A stretch of 64,000 bases of DNA from Heliocidaris erythrogramma (GCA_025617745.1 CM046870.1:3849285-3913284); one strand, 5' to 3'; shown: positions 43,030-54,133, counted from the first letter of the stretch. A program made the numbers and translations. The notes: a model not told the origin generated them from the letters alone.

Positions 43030-43960
43030 AATAGAGTTATGAACTTATTTATGTCACTGTGACGTATTTTCGGAAGTTTCATTACCGAGAGTAATATATC
43101 GTTATTTGAAGGACTATAATAATCATATTAAACAAAGTGCTATGCACAGGTCCAAACCCACAGGAAAATGTAAGTAGGAGAAAATGGGAATTTGATGATA
43201 ATTTCAATGTACAATCGATTGAAGAGTTGTCTCCAATTGAGTCACCGGCCCGTTACGTTATATAGTTTTGATTTTTTTGTTGTTGAATTTTTTTTGTTAT
43301 TGATGGCATTCACATCAGTGTTGATATATTCATAGTATATGCCTAAATGAGTAATTTCATTTGAATAAAATGCTGCACAACTACTCGCTAATTTGCATTA
43401 TAAAGAAAACATCATTAACAACTGTTGGACAAACTATACAAATTGTTACTGATCATATTGTTTTAAAACTTGGTGGTCTACTCTATAGAAATTGACGTAT
43501 GAAAGGTTTTTTGAAAATATCCTTTTAATTATGTTATATGAAGTTTTATTCAAATAATAATATGCAAGACAGCCTTACATAGAATTATCGGTTTCATATC
43601 ACTTTTGCTACAGACCAAATGTGAGCAATCTGCACCTTTCCCTTCTGCCTCAATCTTTGTCCCTAATCTGTTCAGGGTTCGGCATGATTTTTTTTTGTGA
43701 AGAAAACACTCAATGTCATTGAATGCCATGATATACTTGCATTTCTAAATATAATTCAACATACATGTTGGGCTTTATTCAACATGAAAATTAAGATTAT
43801 AGTATTTCACACATCCCTGAATTACGTGAACTTGAAAGCAAAAAAATATTTTTGGGAACCAAAATCTCCCTGATTACTTCATTTACCCCCTTAAGTAAAA
43901 CCTCTCCATGCAAATATCGATATTTATATGATACACTACAACCTTTTTAAAAAAGCAAAA
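43030..43960. other. Intron stretch, nothing recognised
   Basis: AT-rich, no exon or paired ends. Confidence 0.4.
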
Positions 43961-43964
43961 CATT

Positions 43965-44230
43965 GTGTTCAGTTCACTTTAAATAAGCACGTCTGTTATA
44001 TCCTCCATTACTTGACATTCAAAAGTAATATATGTTGTCTGCTATAAGCCCCAGTGGTAATGATAATCATAATAATCATAATAACCAATCCTATAGACAT
44101 ATTTACAAAACAGACAGGTTTGATAGAACGTAGATCTGTTATAACTTTTAAAAAACAACAATGAACCCAAACTCTTGCGGGACTAATAGAAATTGATTGT
44201 TATAAAATGTGTAAACAACATACAATATTG
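43965..44230. repeat. Intron block with a diverged copy at 45885-46050
   Basis: Shared runs in the same order: CAGTTCACTTTAAATAAGCA, TTATATCCTCCA, GTCTGCTATAAGCCCCAG, CCTATAGACATA and TTATAAAATGTGTAA, each with a close counterpart at 45885-46050. A local tandem duplication is the simplest reading. Confidence 0.6.
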
Positions 44231-44381
44231 TCTCATGTAATAGTGATCTGCTGTAGATATTTGTCTCCCTGAGTAGACGTATTGTATGAGGGCTTCACGT
44301 TATGAATGTCATGTAATAAATGCACAATAAATCTATCAAAATAAAACAACAATCTTTTATCTCTACATTTTTATTTCTTAC

Positions 44382-44555
44382 CAATGCATCTTGGAGTACC
44401 GTAGCCCGTCCAGCCTCTATTGGTGCACGTCCGGTACCGAGAAGCGCCAGATAGAGTGTATCCATAATTGCAGGAATAAGTGCACCTGCTATTGTGTCTA
44501 TACTGGTTAGTGCATGAAAGTGAACCACGTGAGGGCGCAGAGAGCGATGAACATG
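44382..44555 (-). CDS. Host exon: CCP/Sushi module, most 5' exon visible
   Basis: Acceptor GTTATTACAG, donor GTAAGA, phase 1-1, 174 nt. Six cysteines: CSSLSAPSRG, SLSCTNQ, SRCTYSCNYGYTLSG, RTC, PRCIG, with RGWTGYGTPRC carrying the Trp. Relative to 32510-32692 it lacks six bases at its 5' edge and has small in-frame changes, so it stays open. Further exons probably exist upstream, but none was recognised in 44.6-64 kb. Confidence 0.88.
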
Positions 44556-44659
44556 CTGTAATAACGTTGCGAGATTTTAAACTTGAAAATTTGTGGATTT
44601 AGCTCATGTACAATGATTACTCTTTTTGAAATATTAATCAAATATACTAAGCACTGAGT

Positions 44660-45085
44660 GGTTGCAGTTGAAGTTATGGATTCTCTGAGATGACTGGCGT
44701 GCAGCCCCGAAGAAAATGGCAAAAATGTCAGTCACCTAAGATCCATAATAAGAGGTGCATGGTATGTTTGATTTATATCCCTTAATAAAAAAAAATACAA
44801 ACTAAAAAATTATTCAAAACACAACAATAAATAAAGTTTCCCGCTGAGGAACTCCTCATAATGTCTGAATCGCTAAGTTTTGAAACAATTTACCTAAAAG
44901 GGACTGTGGCTGTAGTTGTAATGTAACTTTTTTTGAAAATCAGAGGTATCCGTCAATTCATGCTTAAATGAGCACGATTTGTGAATAAAATGACCACTTT
45001 TCAAAATTCACAAGACGGTCATTTCTCTAGTGTACTCGGAGACAGATACAATGTGTATGCATTAATGTCTTCTGAAATCAAGCTT
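44660..45085. other. Stretch without recognised gene
   Basis: Nothing beyond intron similarity at its lower edge. Confidence 0.4.
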
Positions 45086-45087
45086 TC

Positions 45088-45332
45088 CTTGGATCCATTA
45101 TTTTACGGTTGACTGAGCACAAGTTAAAGGAAAGATAAAGAAAAACATAACCAAACTCTGATTTCTGAACCATGAAGTTATGGATACAATGTCAGTAGAT
45201 CATTTTACAAGGTTATGGAACCTGTTTCTCAACAAAATAGTAGTTAGTAATATACTTCAGTAACAATTGAGCCATGGTTATGTTTTACTTTAACTTGTAC
45301 TCAGTCAGCCGTGAAATAATTGATGCAAGGTC
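45088..45332. mobile_element. About 245-bp MITE with roughly 45-bp ends
   Basis: CCTTGGATCCATTATTTTAC at the left against the inverse of CCTTGCATCAATTATTTCAC at the right, with GACTGAGYACAAGTTAAAG continuing the arms. Confidence 0.75.
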
Positions 45333-45391
45333 AGCAGGGTGTCAGGAGGATGGGGGAACTTATGTTTTTGTTGTGTTTATAATACGATAAG

Positions 45392-45560
45392 AACTACTTT
45401 CGAAAAATAAACTCAAGGGCAATTTCAAAGGCCTATTGTACTGCCCATAGAAATCAGGTTCGGATTATGTAATACATCATTGTAATGTTCGCACATTTCT
45501 AAAAGTGATAGACACGGCTTTTGAAATTATCTTGAGTTTATTTTTCAAAAGTGGTTTTTA
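45392..45560. mobile_element. About 165-bp MITE with roughly 40-bp ends
   Basis: AACTACTTTCGAAAAATAAA at the left pairs with the inverse of AACCACTTTTGAAAAATAAA at the right, both running into CTCAAG and AATTTCAAARGCC. A diverged relative lies at about 46745-46920. Confidence 0.7.
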
Positions 45561-45884
45561 AAGTGATTTAATAAAGAATCTGAAATAAATATCACCATCT
45601 TCATGATCTTTGCCCACAGCTACATTATACACACACACACAGTAACGATCACGGAGAGCGCTGCCACAGTGACTCCAGTGGCAATATCGCGACAGGCCTA
45701 TCGATAGCTCCAAACTGTGACGTCAAATGGGATTTATATTTTTTCTTCATGGTGGAAGTATTTTATGTCGCGTGAGACATCCCAGGCCAATTCTTGCACG
45801 GGAAACTTTCGATGTAGGTTATAAAATTCAATGTAGATCATTAGGCCTACAATGTCTTTACTGATTCTAGTCTCAGAATGTGTT

Positions 45885-46050
45885 CAGTTCCCATTCAATA
45901 AACACGTCTATTATATCCTCCACTTCGTGATCTTGAGAGTGATATCTGTCGTCTGCTAAGCCCCAGGGTTAATGCTAATATAAACCCAATCATAAACCCA
46001 AGCCTGTAGACATAATAAAGAAATTGTTGCTTATGAAATGTGTAATCAGC
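45885..46050. repeat. Second, diverged copy of the 43965-44230 intron block
   Basis: Matches that block in order and orientation but breaks off at an A/AAT-rich microsatellite (46055-46205). No CCP exon follows it. Confidence 0.55.
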
Positions 46051-46054
46051 ACCC

Positions 46055-46068
46055 CCCCCAAAAAAAAA

Positions 46069-46105
<37 letters not shown>

Positions 46106-46205
46106 AAATAAATATAAATGAATAAATAAAAAATTAATAAATAAACGAATTAAAAAAAAAAATAAAAATAAAAATAAAATAAATAAATACAAATAAATAT
46201 ATCAA
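46055..46205. repeat. AAT/AAAT microsatellite
   Basis: Consists almost entirely of AAT, AAAT and A runs. Confidence 0.9.
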
Positions 46206-47390
46206 TAATAAGATAGAATGAGTTTGTCGGTAGATTTGAAATTGAATTTAAAATGGTATATCCAAAATCAGAACAATGAAAATTAGGTCACTCACATTTG
46301 ATATCATAAGACACGAGGCCAATATACCAATATTGAATTAACGACCACAGGCGCATAAGACGAGGGCTAGGGGGCTGCAACTCCCCCTCGGAGAGTTTTG
46401 AAATTACCCTTATTCTGAAAATCGTTACCTTATATTGGGATAGCGAGTAGGGCTATTTCTTTAGTTCAATGTTATGTAGTATATTTCAATGAAGAAATTT
46501 AATTTTCACTATAGGCTAAATATAAAAAGATTTCCCTCTCAATTTCCAAAAATAAACGTCATATACATGGGAGACCACATTCTAAATCGAATAATTCTAA
46601 AATCATACCGTATATATCACAAGAAAGGGGACTCCATCCAAAGTACATTATATTCAAAGCGACGTTTTAATTAATTTCTTGCTAACTTCATGAATAATAA
46701 GAAAAATATGATTCTACTTTTCGTTAAGGTATTTTGAACAAGATTGCTAAGAATTTCGGGAAATCAACTCAAGGGCATTTGTAATACCTTAATGTATATC
46801 CCACAGACATTATGTTCGGATTACTAGTATACGTCATAATGTTCGCACATTTTAGAATGTGCTGGACAAGGTTACTGAAATTGCCTGACGTTGATTTTTC
46901 TTTTCAAGTCTTTGCGATCGTGTTATAACCGTAATCCATTCACCCTTTTATGTGCACTTTCACAACTATTTTCACTACAGATTATACTTACACCTCGGCC
47001 CGCGGATACATGCATCTAGAGGGCAAAGAAAAAAACAACAAAATATCATTAATCAGTGTAACGAACGTTTGAGCTTGATAAAGGCTTTAAGTTCAATATT
47101 AAGCTAGTATTTCAGTGTTTGAAAACGCGAAAGACAGAGAGTGATATGGAGGGAGAGATAAAGAGAGATGAAACATAACAAGAATTACAACGGAGAGTGA
47201 GAAAGAGGTGGGGAGAAAGACACAATGATAACAAAATCTGTGAAATATAGAAACACAAAATAGAGTTAAATTGAGCACACTAAGGGGATGTGTGTGTGTG
47301 TGTATATAATTGGGTTTTTAAAGACGTGTATCAGTCAGATATTATTATTTACGTGTAGGAACCACTGTTAACGTTAGCATTTGAAAGACG
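46205..47390. other. Stretch without recognised gene
   Basis: Contains the diverged relative of the 45392 MITE (about 46745-46920) and a TG run at about 47290-47305. No exon seen. Confidence 0.45.
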
Positions 47391-47394
47391 TGAC

Positions 47395-47850
47395 TCATTT
47401 TCGAACCTGGGCCGATCAGAGTCAGTTTGTAGGCAAAGACAGAGAGCTGACCTCTGAAATTACCGCTAGACCAACTGACATCTCTATGGAAATTATGAAA
47501 ACTTATAAATGAAGAGATTGGGAAAGGCGTCCTCCAGAAATAACCAGGTTCATCATATTCCTCACCCATCTCCTCTTTATCCATAGCCCCGTTTATCTGG
47601 TTATCGGTTCCTTCACTTTACTTTCATTCGAAAGGTTAAGCGTTCAAATCCTTTCCTGCCGCTAACGTCTTTTGACAAGGCATCAATTCACATTTGTCAG
47701 TCCCCACCCAGGTGTAAATTGGTACCAAGTATAAGCGTTTCAAAATTGGGCCGCTGAGAAATGGTCGGTGTAATAATATATCGTAATTCACCTGGAACAC
47801 TTTAAACCGGAAAGGCGCTGTATAAATAGCAACTGTTTATCATTAACGAA
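47395..47850 (+). mobile_element. tRNA-related SINE sequence
   Basis: The plus-strand body includes CGTTCAAATCC (B-box like), then TTGACAAGGCATCAATTCAC, CCCACCCAGGTGTAAAT and a GGCGCTGTATAAATAGC tail, a layout typical of sea-urchin SINEs as I recall them. The first 100 bp carries an oppositely oriented tRNA-like head (minus TTGGTCTAGCGGTAAT and CAGGTTCGAAA). Confidence 0.55.
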
Positions 47851-48002
47851 AATACATTTTGAACTATAGATGATGAAAATGTTGTAAATGTAATTGTGTA
47901 AAATATATATAAAGTTGTCTATATTAACAGATATTCCTAGAAATTTGTATGTTTATATATTCATATTATTTCATAATATTTCGTCATATTTTTTTTTGAG
48001 GA

Positions 48003-48775
48003 GAGGCCTTGGTGTGGTTCAGGAATTATCTCACTGACAGAAAACAATTCGTTAGTATAAATAGTGTAGAATCCTACCAACGATCAATATCTTGTGGTGT
48101 TCCTCAATGTTCCTTATTAGATCCCTTGTTTATTATATATATAATTTACTTCCAAAATTCGTCTGAAATTATGTCATTTATACTCTTCGCAGTCGACTCT
48201 AATATTTCCTATTCACATCGCAACCACCAAATTCTCCTTCAAATTGTAAATGGTGAACTGAAACGGGTCCAAGCCTTGATAAATGCAAACAAACTATATT
48301 TGATGTTAAAAAAATACATATTATTCAGTAATTCTATGAAAACCCTAGCAGGGAACATATTAATTGACAATACAAATCTAAGCCTAGTTGATTCCACAAA
48401 ATTTCTTGGTGTCTACATTGACAACCACTTGTCATGGAAGGTTCATATCAATTCTTTATGTTAATTATTGTCCAGAAATACTGGCATCTTAAATAAACTT
48501 AAACACGAGTTCCCTCCCAAAGTTTTGTTATCCTTGTATACCACTCTAATTTTACCATATCTCAATTACGGAACCCTTGCCTGGGGGAATAGAACCAAAA
48601 TTCAACTTGACAAGTTAATCACTATTCAATGACGGGCCATAAGAAATTTTGATAATGCTTCATTTCTCTCTCATACTAGCCAATATTTTTTTTTAAATAG
48701 GCTCTTACGAATCTCTGATATTTATCTATACAACTTAGGGATAATCATATATCAGTTATACTTTTGAAATGGTTG
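48003..48775 (+). mobile_element. CR1/Jockey-like LINE RT fragment (first part), broken
   Basis: Reads WFRNYLTDRKQFVS, CGVPQCSLLDPLFIIYI, LFAVDSN, TKFLGVYIDNHLSWK, then after a stop LPYLNYGTLAWGNRT and LFLNRLLRISDIYLYNLG-like tail. The catalytic box is FAVDS instead of FADDS and QG is QC in VPQG, so the enzyme is dead. It resumes near 51140. Confidence 0.82.
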
Positions 48776-48779
48776 CCAA

Positions 48780-49435
48780 ATTAGGAATATATATTTATTT
48801 TTATGGGAAAATGTTGATATGTATGGAAAGCTAAAGGACCCACCTTTCATATGATATGAAAAAAAAAGAAAAAAAAAATCGTGCATCGATGAGCAGTGCT
48901 CACTTAAGTTAGAGGTATGAAAATTGGCCTGTGCAGGATTTTTCCTTCCAATTTTGGACAGGTAGGTTATTTGTAGCTTACAAAATAAGGGTGATGTGAG
49001 ATATTCATGATCAATTATGACAGCTTTTTGTTTCTTAATATCTGTTTTTGATTATTGATTAAGAAATGTATGCATGAACGAACATTAAGGTAAATACCGA
49101 TACAGGGGAAGCGAGATACCGTAGGGAACGAAGAAATCGATTTACCGGCATTGGATGGAATCAGGTCCAAGAAAACATGCATCCTATCGTCCCTCTCCAG
49201 CCCCATCATAACCAGTACCCCCCCCCCCCCCTCAAACACACACAAACACACACACACATACACACAAGGGCAGACAACAACAAAAAAATAAGTTTTTTAA
49301 AGATTATCATTTTTTTCTTTATCTTTTTTACAACTGCTACGTTCATCTTAAAATGAAAAGATCTGACAAATGTAATCAGTTCACAGTCCACATGGCTATC
49401 TTCTCTTCTGATCAAGGCTTTCAAAGTACCGATTG
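48780..49435. other. Stretch with CA repeats, nothing recognised
   Basis: Contains a C homopolymer and CA repeats (about 49217-49265). No coding motif. Confidence 0.4.
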
Positions 49436-49439
49436 AGTA

Positions 49440-51098
49440 AGGGTACCGATAAAGATAAAACTCTGTCACATTAATGATCGACGTGTCCTCCTTCTCCCTC
49501 GATACACAATCTTGCCCGTTTCAGCATGTCCCGAACAGCTCTCCTGACCACGGCCCTGTCTTGTCGAAGTGCATCAAGCTCATGGGTGATTCTCTCCTTG
49601 ATATCATCATGCGTGTCGGGAGGTGTGGTGAAGACCTTGGCCTTGAGCCATCCCCACAAGAAGAAATCAAGAGGCGTCAGGTCGGGTGAACGTGGAGGCC
49701 ATTCAACGTCATGGTTGAGAGATACCACTCGATCACCGAAAAGCTGGGTGAGGCGTTCTGTAACATCCCTCGAGCGATGGCAAGGTGCCCCATCTTAAGC
49801 CCACCATACACGTTGAAAGCGACCATTCCTGCCACGGCGATATCTAGCGATTCGATCAAGAACAACATGCAGGAACAACATGTTCGTCTATCATCTGGAG
49901 ATAGGCTGCACCATTGACGTTGTTGTCCAAGAAGACCGGCCCAATGATGTCCCCTCTGCCGGCCCACACCGTCACCTTGGACCGGTTGTCACTCCTCTGA
50001 TAGTCAAATTCTTCTGGAGAATGCCCTTTATCCCGGTATGCCACAAGATTATGCGTGTTGACCTGGGCATTACGAGCGAATCCAGACTCATCCCCTATCA
50101 AGAAGTCATCTAAGAATCACGCCGGTCTTCGAAGTAGCCACTCACAAAATCTTGTGCGATGCTGACAAGGGTGGTAGTGAAGATCAAGTCGCGTGATCCT
50201 GTTGAAGGTGGCGTGGGGTAGATCTCTTGGGTTTCGCCGACTGCTGATGTCTCCATCCTGATGATCCTCAAGGGTTTGACGAACCGCTTCAATGTTCTCT
50301 GCCGATCGGCGCCCCGATCTTCATCGGTTTAGATTATGGCTCGTCCCGGTTCCCTCGTACTTGTCGACGTTCCGGTACACGGTAAGACGCAAAGGGCAGC
50401 GTACATCAGGGTAGACTTGTCTGAACCTCCGACAGACTGCAGTAACATTGTTAGTGCGATGATATTCAGTTACCATGAAGGCACGTTGCTGATTTGTGAA
50501 TTGGGGTCGCTCCCTACTGACAATGGGATAAGATATACCATTTGAAGGCTGCGTAACTTAATGCAATTATTTTACTCTTAGACCTGCAATGTGTAATGTC
50601 ATGTTTTTCACATCTTTAATGTTCCTTTTCATTCCCCATGTATGTGAAAATTCACCGAAGCATTAAGTCCGTTGTCAGTTGCTAGGTCAGTAAAGCTGAA
50701 TAGCTTCTTACTCAACTATCCACTCATTTGGGCAGAAATCAAACATGTTTTCATTTTACCTGTTCTCTGACACACATCATTTACTTTTTTTACGCATGAG
50801 GTGTCATATAAAAAAGAAAATTCTTAATTTTTATCTGATATTTTCCTTTTTTTCAAAATAATTACGTTTAATATCCTAAAAACTCATCGAAGTAGCAATT
50901 TGTTCGTGCAAATGAAATTTTGGTACCACCACTTTCCATTATTTTAATTCAATCATGCGTGAATTAAGAATAATAAGATGTACATCACATGAAAGAAGAG
51001 AAGCGCAGCTTTTCATGGATGTATAACTCATTAAGGATATTATTTGTTATGAAAATTTATGCCATGAAATCCGGTTTCCTTTTTTCTGGGACACACTG
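49440..51098 (-). mobile_element. Tc1/mariner-superfamily DNA transposon, degenerate, inserted in a LINE
   Basis: Contains the transposase at 49471-50530. The upstream (right) terminus is the reverse complement of CAGTGTGTCCCAGAAAAAAG and is followed by TA at 51099-51100, as expected of this superfamily. I did not find a matching left terminus, so that side is truncated or too diverged. LINE sequence continues on both sides. Confidence 0.78.
49471..50530 (-). pseudogene. Tc1/mariner-type transposase, interrupted
   Basis: From about 50530 down: FTNQQRAFMVTEYH and AVCRRFRQVYPDV (helix-turn-helix), TVYRNVDKYEGTGT, ENIEAVRQTL, ATFNRITRLDLHYHP, then IGDESGFARNAQVNTHN with the first catalytic Asp, VTVWAGRGDIIGPVF, and finally VEWPPRSPDLTPLDFFLWG with the last catalytic region. 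Several stops or frameshifts separate these blocks, and about 60 codons between the FLDNN and WPPRSPD parts lie in other frames. The WPPRSPDLTPLDFF motif is typical of invertebrate Tc3/mariner-like elements. Confidence 0.85.
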
Positions 51099-51139
51099 TA
51101 TATAATTGAATTACTTTCGATCGTTTCTGCACTGTAAAA

Positions 51140-51400
51140 ACAACGCGATCCACCCATACCCCACACGTCAAAGTAACTCTTTCCATTTGCCACGAACTCG
51201 ACCAATATTTGCAAAGAAAACTGTTACATTTTCAGGACCAAATTATTGGAATGACTTTACAATTTAAATCACTCAATCCACCTCATGTCTATAACTATTT
51301 AAACGGAAATTGAAACTTCTTCTCGTAAATGGATATGCAACGCAGAAGCCGACATGTAGTGAATTAAAAAAATATTTTTAATAGGGTACTTTCCATTTTC
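51140..51400 (+). mobile_element. LINE RT fragment (second part) and 3' UTR
   Basis: Reads HPYPTRQSNSFHLPRTRPIF, KKTVTFSGPNYWND, then FKRKLKLLL, the end of a CR1/Jockey-like RT protein on the same strand as 48003-48775. It begins about 40 bp after the transposon terminus, so the two parts are most simply one LINE split by it. Confidence 0.72.
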
Positions 51401-51780
51401 GTATCACACCTACAGATTGTTATGATGTATGCCTGTTCTCCGAGTGGCATGGAACGGGCCATTTCACTCGCCTACATAGAGCGAGTTGCTGTGCCTCAGT
51501 AGCCATTGGTGTTCACTGGATCGGACATAAATAATAGCTTGTCTGACACAGCACCAGCGTGCGTGTGTGTGTATATATAAATATATATATATATATAAAG
51601 TTCAAAAAGTTCTGCGACGGAGATTAAAAATAGAGAAAGACACAGAATAAATGACTCCGTTAGACACAAAAGGTTCACTATTTCGCGTATAAGGCTTATT
51701 CAGGAAATGATGCTTCTGTACAAAAAAAAAAAAAAAATGCACCAAGCATGGAGTGCATAACGCGTAATCATTGTCAAAAC
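51400..51780. other. Stretch with TG/TA microsatellite
   Basis: TG then TA repeats at about 51560-51597. No coding motif. Confidence 0.5.
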
Positions 51781-51794
51781 AACAAGCGTAAATA

Positions 51795-51816
51795 AACAAC
51801 AGATGCAAGGCGCGAA

Positions 51817-51850
<34 letters not shown>

Positions 51851-52170
51851 TGATGAAGAAAGATAAAAAAGCAAAGGAGACCAAGAGAGAGAGAAAAAAA
51901 GAGAGAAAGTGATGAAGAAAGATAAAAAAGCAAAGGAGACCAAGAGAGAGAGAGAAAAAAAGAGAGAGAGAGAGGTAAAAGAGATAGAGAAAAGTAAGGA
52001 GAAAGACAGGGAGAAAGGTGGGAAGAACGAGGATACAGGGTTGGAAAACAGAAAAAGAAGACAAAAAAAAAAAGAAAAAAGAAAAAAAAAATGAAAAAAG
52101 AAAATATAAAAAGGAGGAGAGATAAGGAAAGAAACGAAACAAAAAAAGGGAGAAAGAGAGAGAAAGAAAC
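51795..52170. repeat. Long homopurine tract with an internal tandem duplication
   Basis: About 375 bp almost free of pyrimidines (GA, GAAA and AAAG runs). GTGATGAAGAAAGATAAAAA with the following about 38 bases occurs twice (51850 and 51908). Ser/Leu/Phe-rich frames on the minus strand, up to 223 codons, are artefacts of it. Confidence 0.9.
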
Positions 52171-52339
52171 AAGTATAAGTATAATTATTGTTGAGCAGTA
52201 ATCGAAATAGCATCCAAAGACATATAATGGTAGCGTCATTTTCACTGAAACAATATTCACAAAAAAAAAACAATTCACATTATTTGGATAAATAAGCATA
52301 TTCTGTACTGCAATTTTTGATGCATATATCATGTATATC

Positions 52340-52610
52340 ATATTGCTGACATGATTTAGCAATTTTCTCAATTACCGGTGGCTTAACGCAACGCGCTACA
52401 TAGAAAAAAAACATATAAAACAGATATGTAACCACGTTTCCAACATTGTTACGGGATTATGATGTCAGCATTTCGGTATAAATAAATAGAGCATTATCAA
52501 TATTAAAAAAATTGCCATTTCCGAGCACCCAGCAACGAACCACAACACCCACCCGCAACGAGCTGCTGTACCCCAGAAGTCAGAACACGCGTCACACACA
52601 CCCATACCTT
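52340..52610. repeat. Old repeat copy shared with about 19830-20100
   Basis: Parallel segments: GGTGGCTTAACGCAACGCGC against GATGGCTTGACACAACGCCC, then ACGGGATTATGATGTCA-like and GAGCACCCAGCRACG. No ends resolved. Confidence 0.5.
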
Positions 52611-53990
52611 TTTTTTTTTCTTTTCATAATTTTTTTATTCCTTGATTCAGATTTAAAGTATATAGGGCAATTGTAACAATGATTAATTTTTTAAAAAGCC
52701 GTTTGTAATATTATCTTGTATGTCCTCCTTCCGTCCAACATTCAAAATAAGTCCATTTTTTAGATGCAGACTAAACTTATTTCGAGCTACTGCTTTTTCG
52801 GTTCATTATCTGTACTTACTAAAAGTGCGTTATAGATTTCTTTCTTTGTTGGGGCGTTCCTTTTGATTTCGCATTGTATATCATATATTTTATGAGTATA
52901 ATTAAGTGGTTAATGTACATATGTTTTTCTGATTTTCCATCTAAACCAACGAAAATTTCCTCCCATTTTAAAGTATTTAAGTGCATCAATTTCATTTGTT
53001 CCCCAATTTCTTGCCACAATTTTCTAACCAATTGACACTTAATAAACAAGTGGTTGTATACCTCAATTTCCTTTCCACAGAAAGAACATAAGTTAGATGA
53101 TAAAAAACCCAAATTGATACAATTTTATCATTAAAATATAAGATACTATCTATGTAATAATCTCAACTGAAAGTCACGTAATTTCCCATCTAAAGTGCAT
53201 AATCCCGGGGTCAAAAAGTAAGTAGCAACTCCAAACTTGGTATTTAAATGTGTTATTTCCGCGTGTTTAAATGCAAAGGTTTCCTTTATATGATCTATAA
53301 AGATGTTATAACATAATTTAGAACTCATTCCTTCATATGATATTATTTTATCGCCTACTTTATACATCAATTCCGAGTAATCGATCGTATCATTTATCTC
53401 TTCGTCTTTTTCCTTTTCTCTTTCAAATACACCGGCAAAGCTGAATAAATGTTACTAATGTAGAATAAATCGTTGGCATCAACACATTTTTGTAGGAAAT
53501 AGCTAACTGGCCTTAAATGGCCATTTTTATGTACAACATGCTTAATTTGATATATATTCGCCTCAAATAGTTTTCTATTAAAAAATGTTTTCCGGCCAAA
53601 ACGGATCAAAGTATTATTAAATATCATTTGATTTCCTAAATTACTAGTAATAATTCTGTTATCTCTTAATTCATGCCATATGTTCAAATATTCTAAGTAC
53701 AATGGTGGCGCCTGAAAATGAATATTTTCATATCATAATCACATAAAAATTTAAAGCTTCCTCCAATGGACTCGAATATATAGTCAAAATATTGTTTCCA
53801 TTTCATATCACTGTCTTCATAAATTAGTCTCTTAATCCACATTATTCTTTGTGCCTTGATCATATCTCTAAAATTCATCATTTTCAAACCTCCATGATTA
53901 TAATTTAAATAAAGGATATTTCTTTTAATCTTATCAGATAGCTGATTGAAGCCGCAATTACCAACTTGTCCACTGTGAGCTCAAACGTTC
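52611..53990 (-). mobile_element. L1/Tx1-like LINE 3' portion (RT C-terminus with zinc-finger-like end), broken
   Basis: On the minus strand the frames read MMNFRDMIKAQRIMWIKRLI, then FNNTLIRFGRKTFF, FGVATYFLTP, LRDFQLRLLHR, and last LCSFCGKEIEVYNHLFIKC followed by VRKLWQEIGEQM. The CxxC...HxxxxC pattern is the zf-RVT segment at the end of L1/Tx1-type proteins. A T-run at 52611-52626 corresponds to its poly-A tail. 5' truncated and split into at least four frames. Confidence 0.8.
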
Positions 53991-54133
53991 GATTACTGAT
54001 ATAATTTGCAGCCTTAAAGGTAAGACCTAACCGGCCTGGCGTTTTAATTTTCTTTCACATGTTGCACTTAATTCATTTTCAAACATAACAAACCAAACTA
54101 ATTAATGTGTCAGTAAATCATATTTAGCTAGCA

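Larger units (their letters stand above)
10358..44555 (-). other. Multi-exon gene for a CCP/Sushi plus HYR mosaic extracellular protein (5' and 3' ends outside view)
   Basis: Eighteen exons were placed: 44382-44555, 39911-40052, 39141-39259, 36729-36920, 32510-32692, 29293-29544, 28734-28919, 25601-25795, 24461-24652, 23522-23740, 17705-17914, 15783-15886, 13989-14157, 13338-13574, 12889-13077, 11336-11533, 10731-10866 and 10358-10479. All have AG acceptors and GT donors. Summed length is 3219 nt, 1073 codons, in one open frame. Modules are 11 CCP and 4 HYR, each bounded by phase-1 introns. CCP and HYR modules mediate protein-protein contacts in secreted and surface proteins. The mix recalls SVEP1/polydom, and HYR was first described from sea-urchin hyalin. 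No signal peptide, transmembrane helix, vWA or EGF was found in the window, so the full architecture is unknown. Confidence 0.88.

Noticed and set aside
51602-52371. Two overlapping 223-codon minus-strand frames rich in Ser, Leu and Phe
   Set aside because: They are translations of a homopurine tract and its flanks; no motif and no homology pattern.
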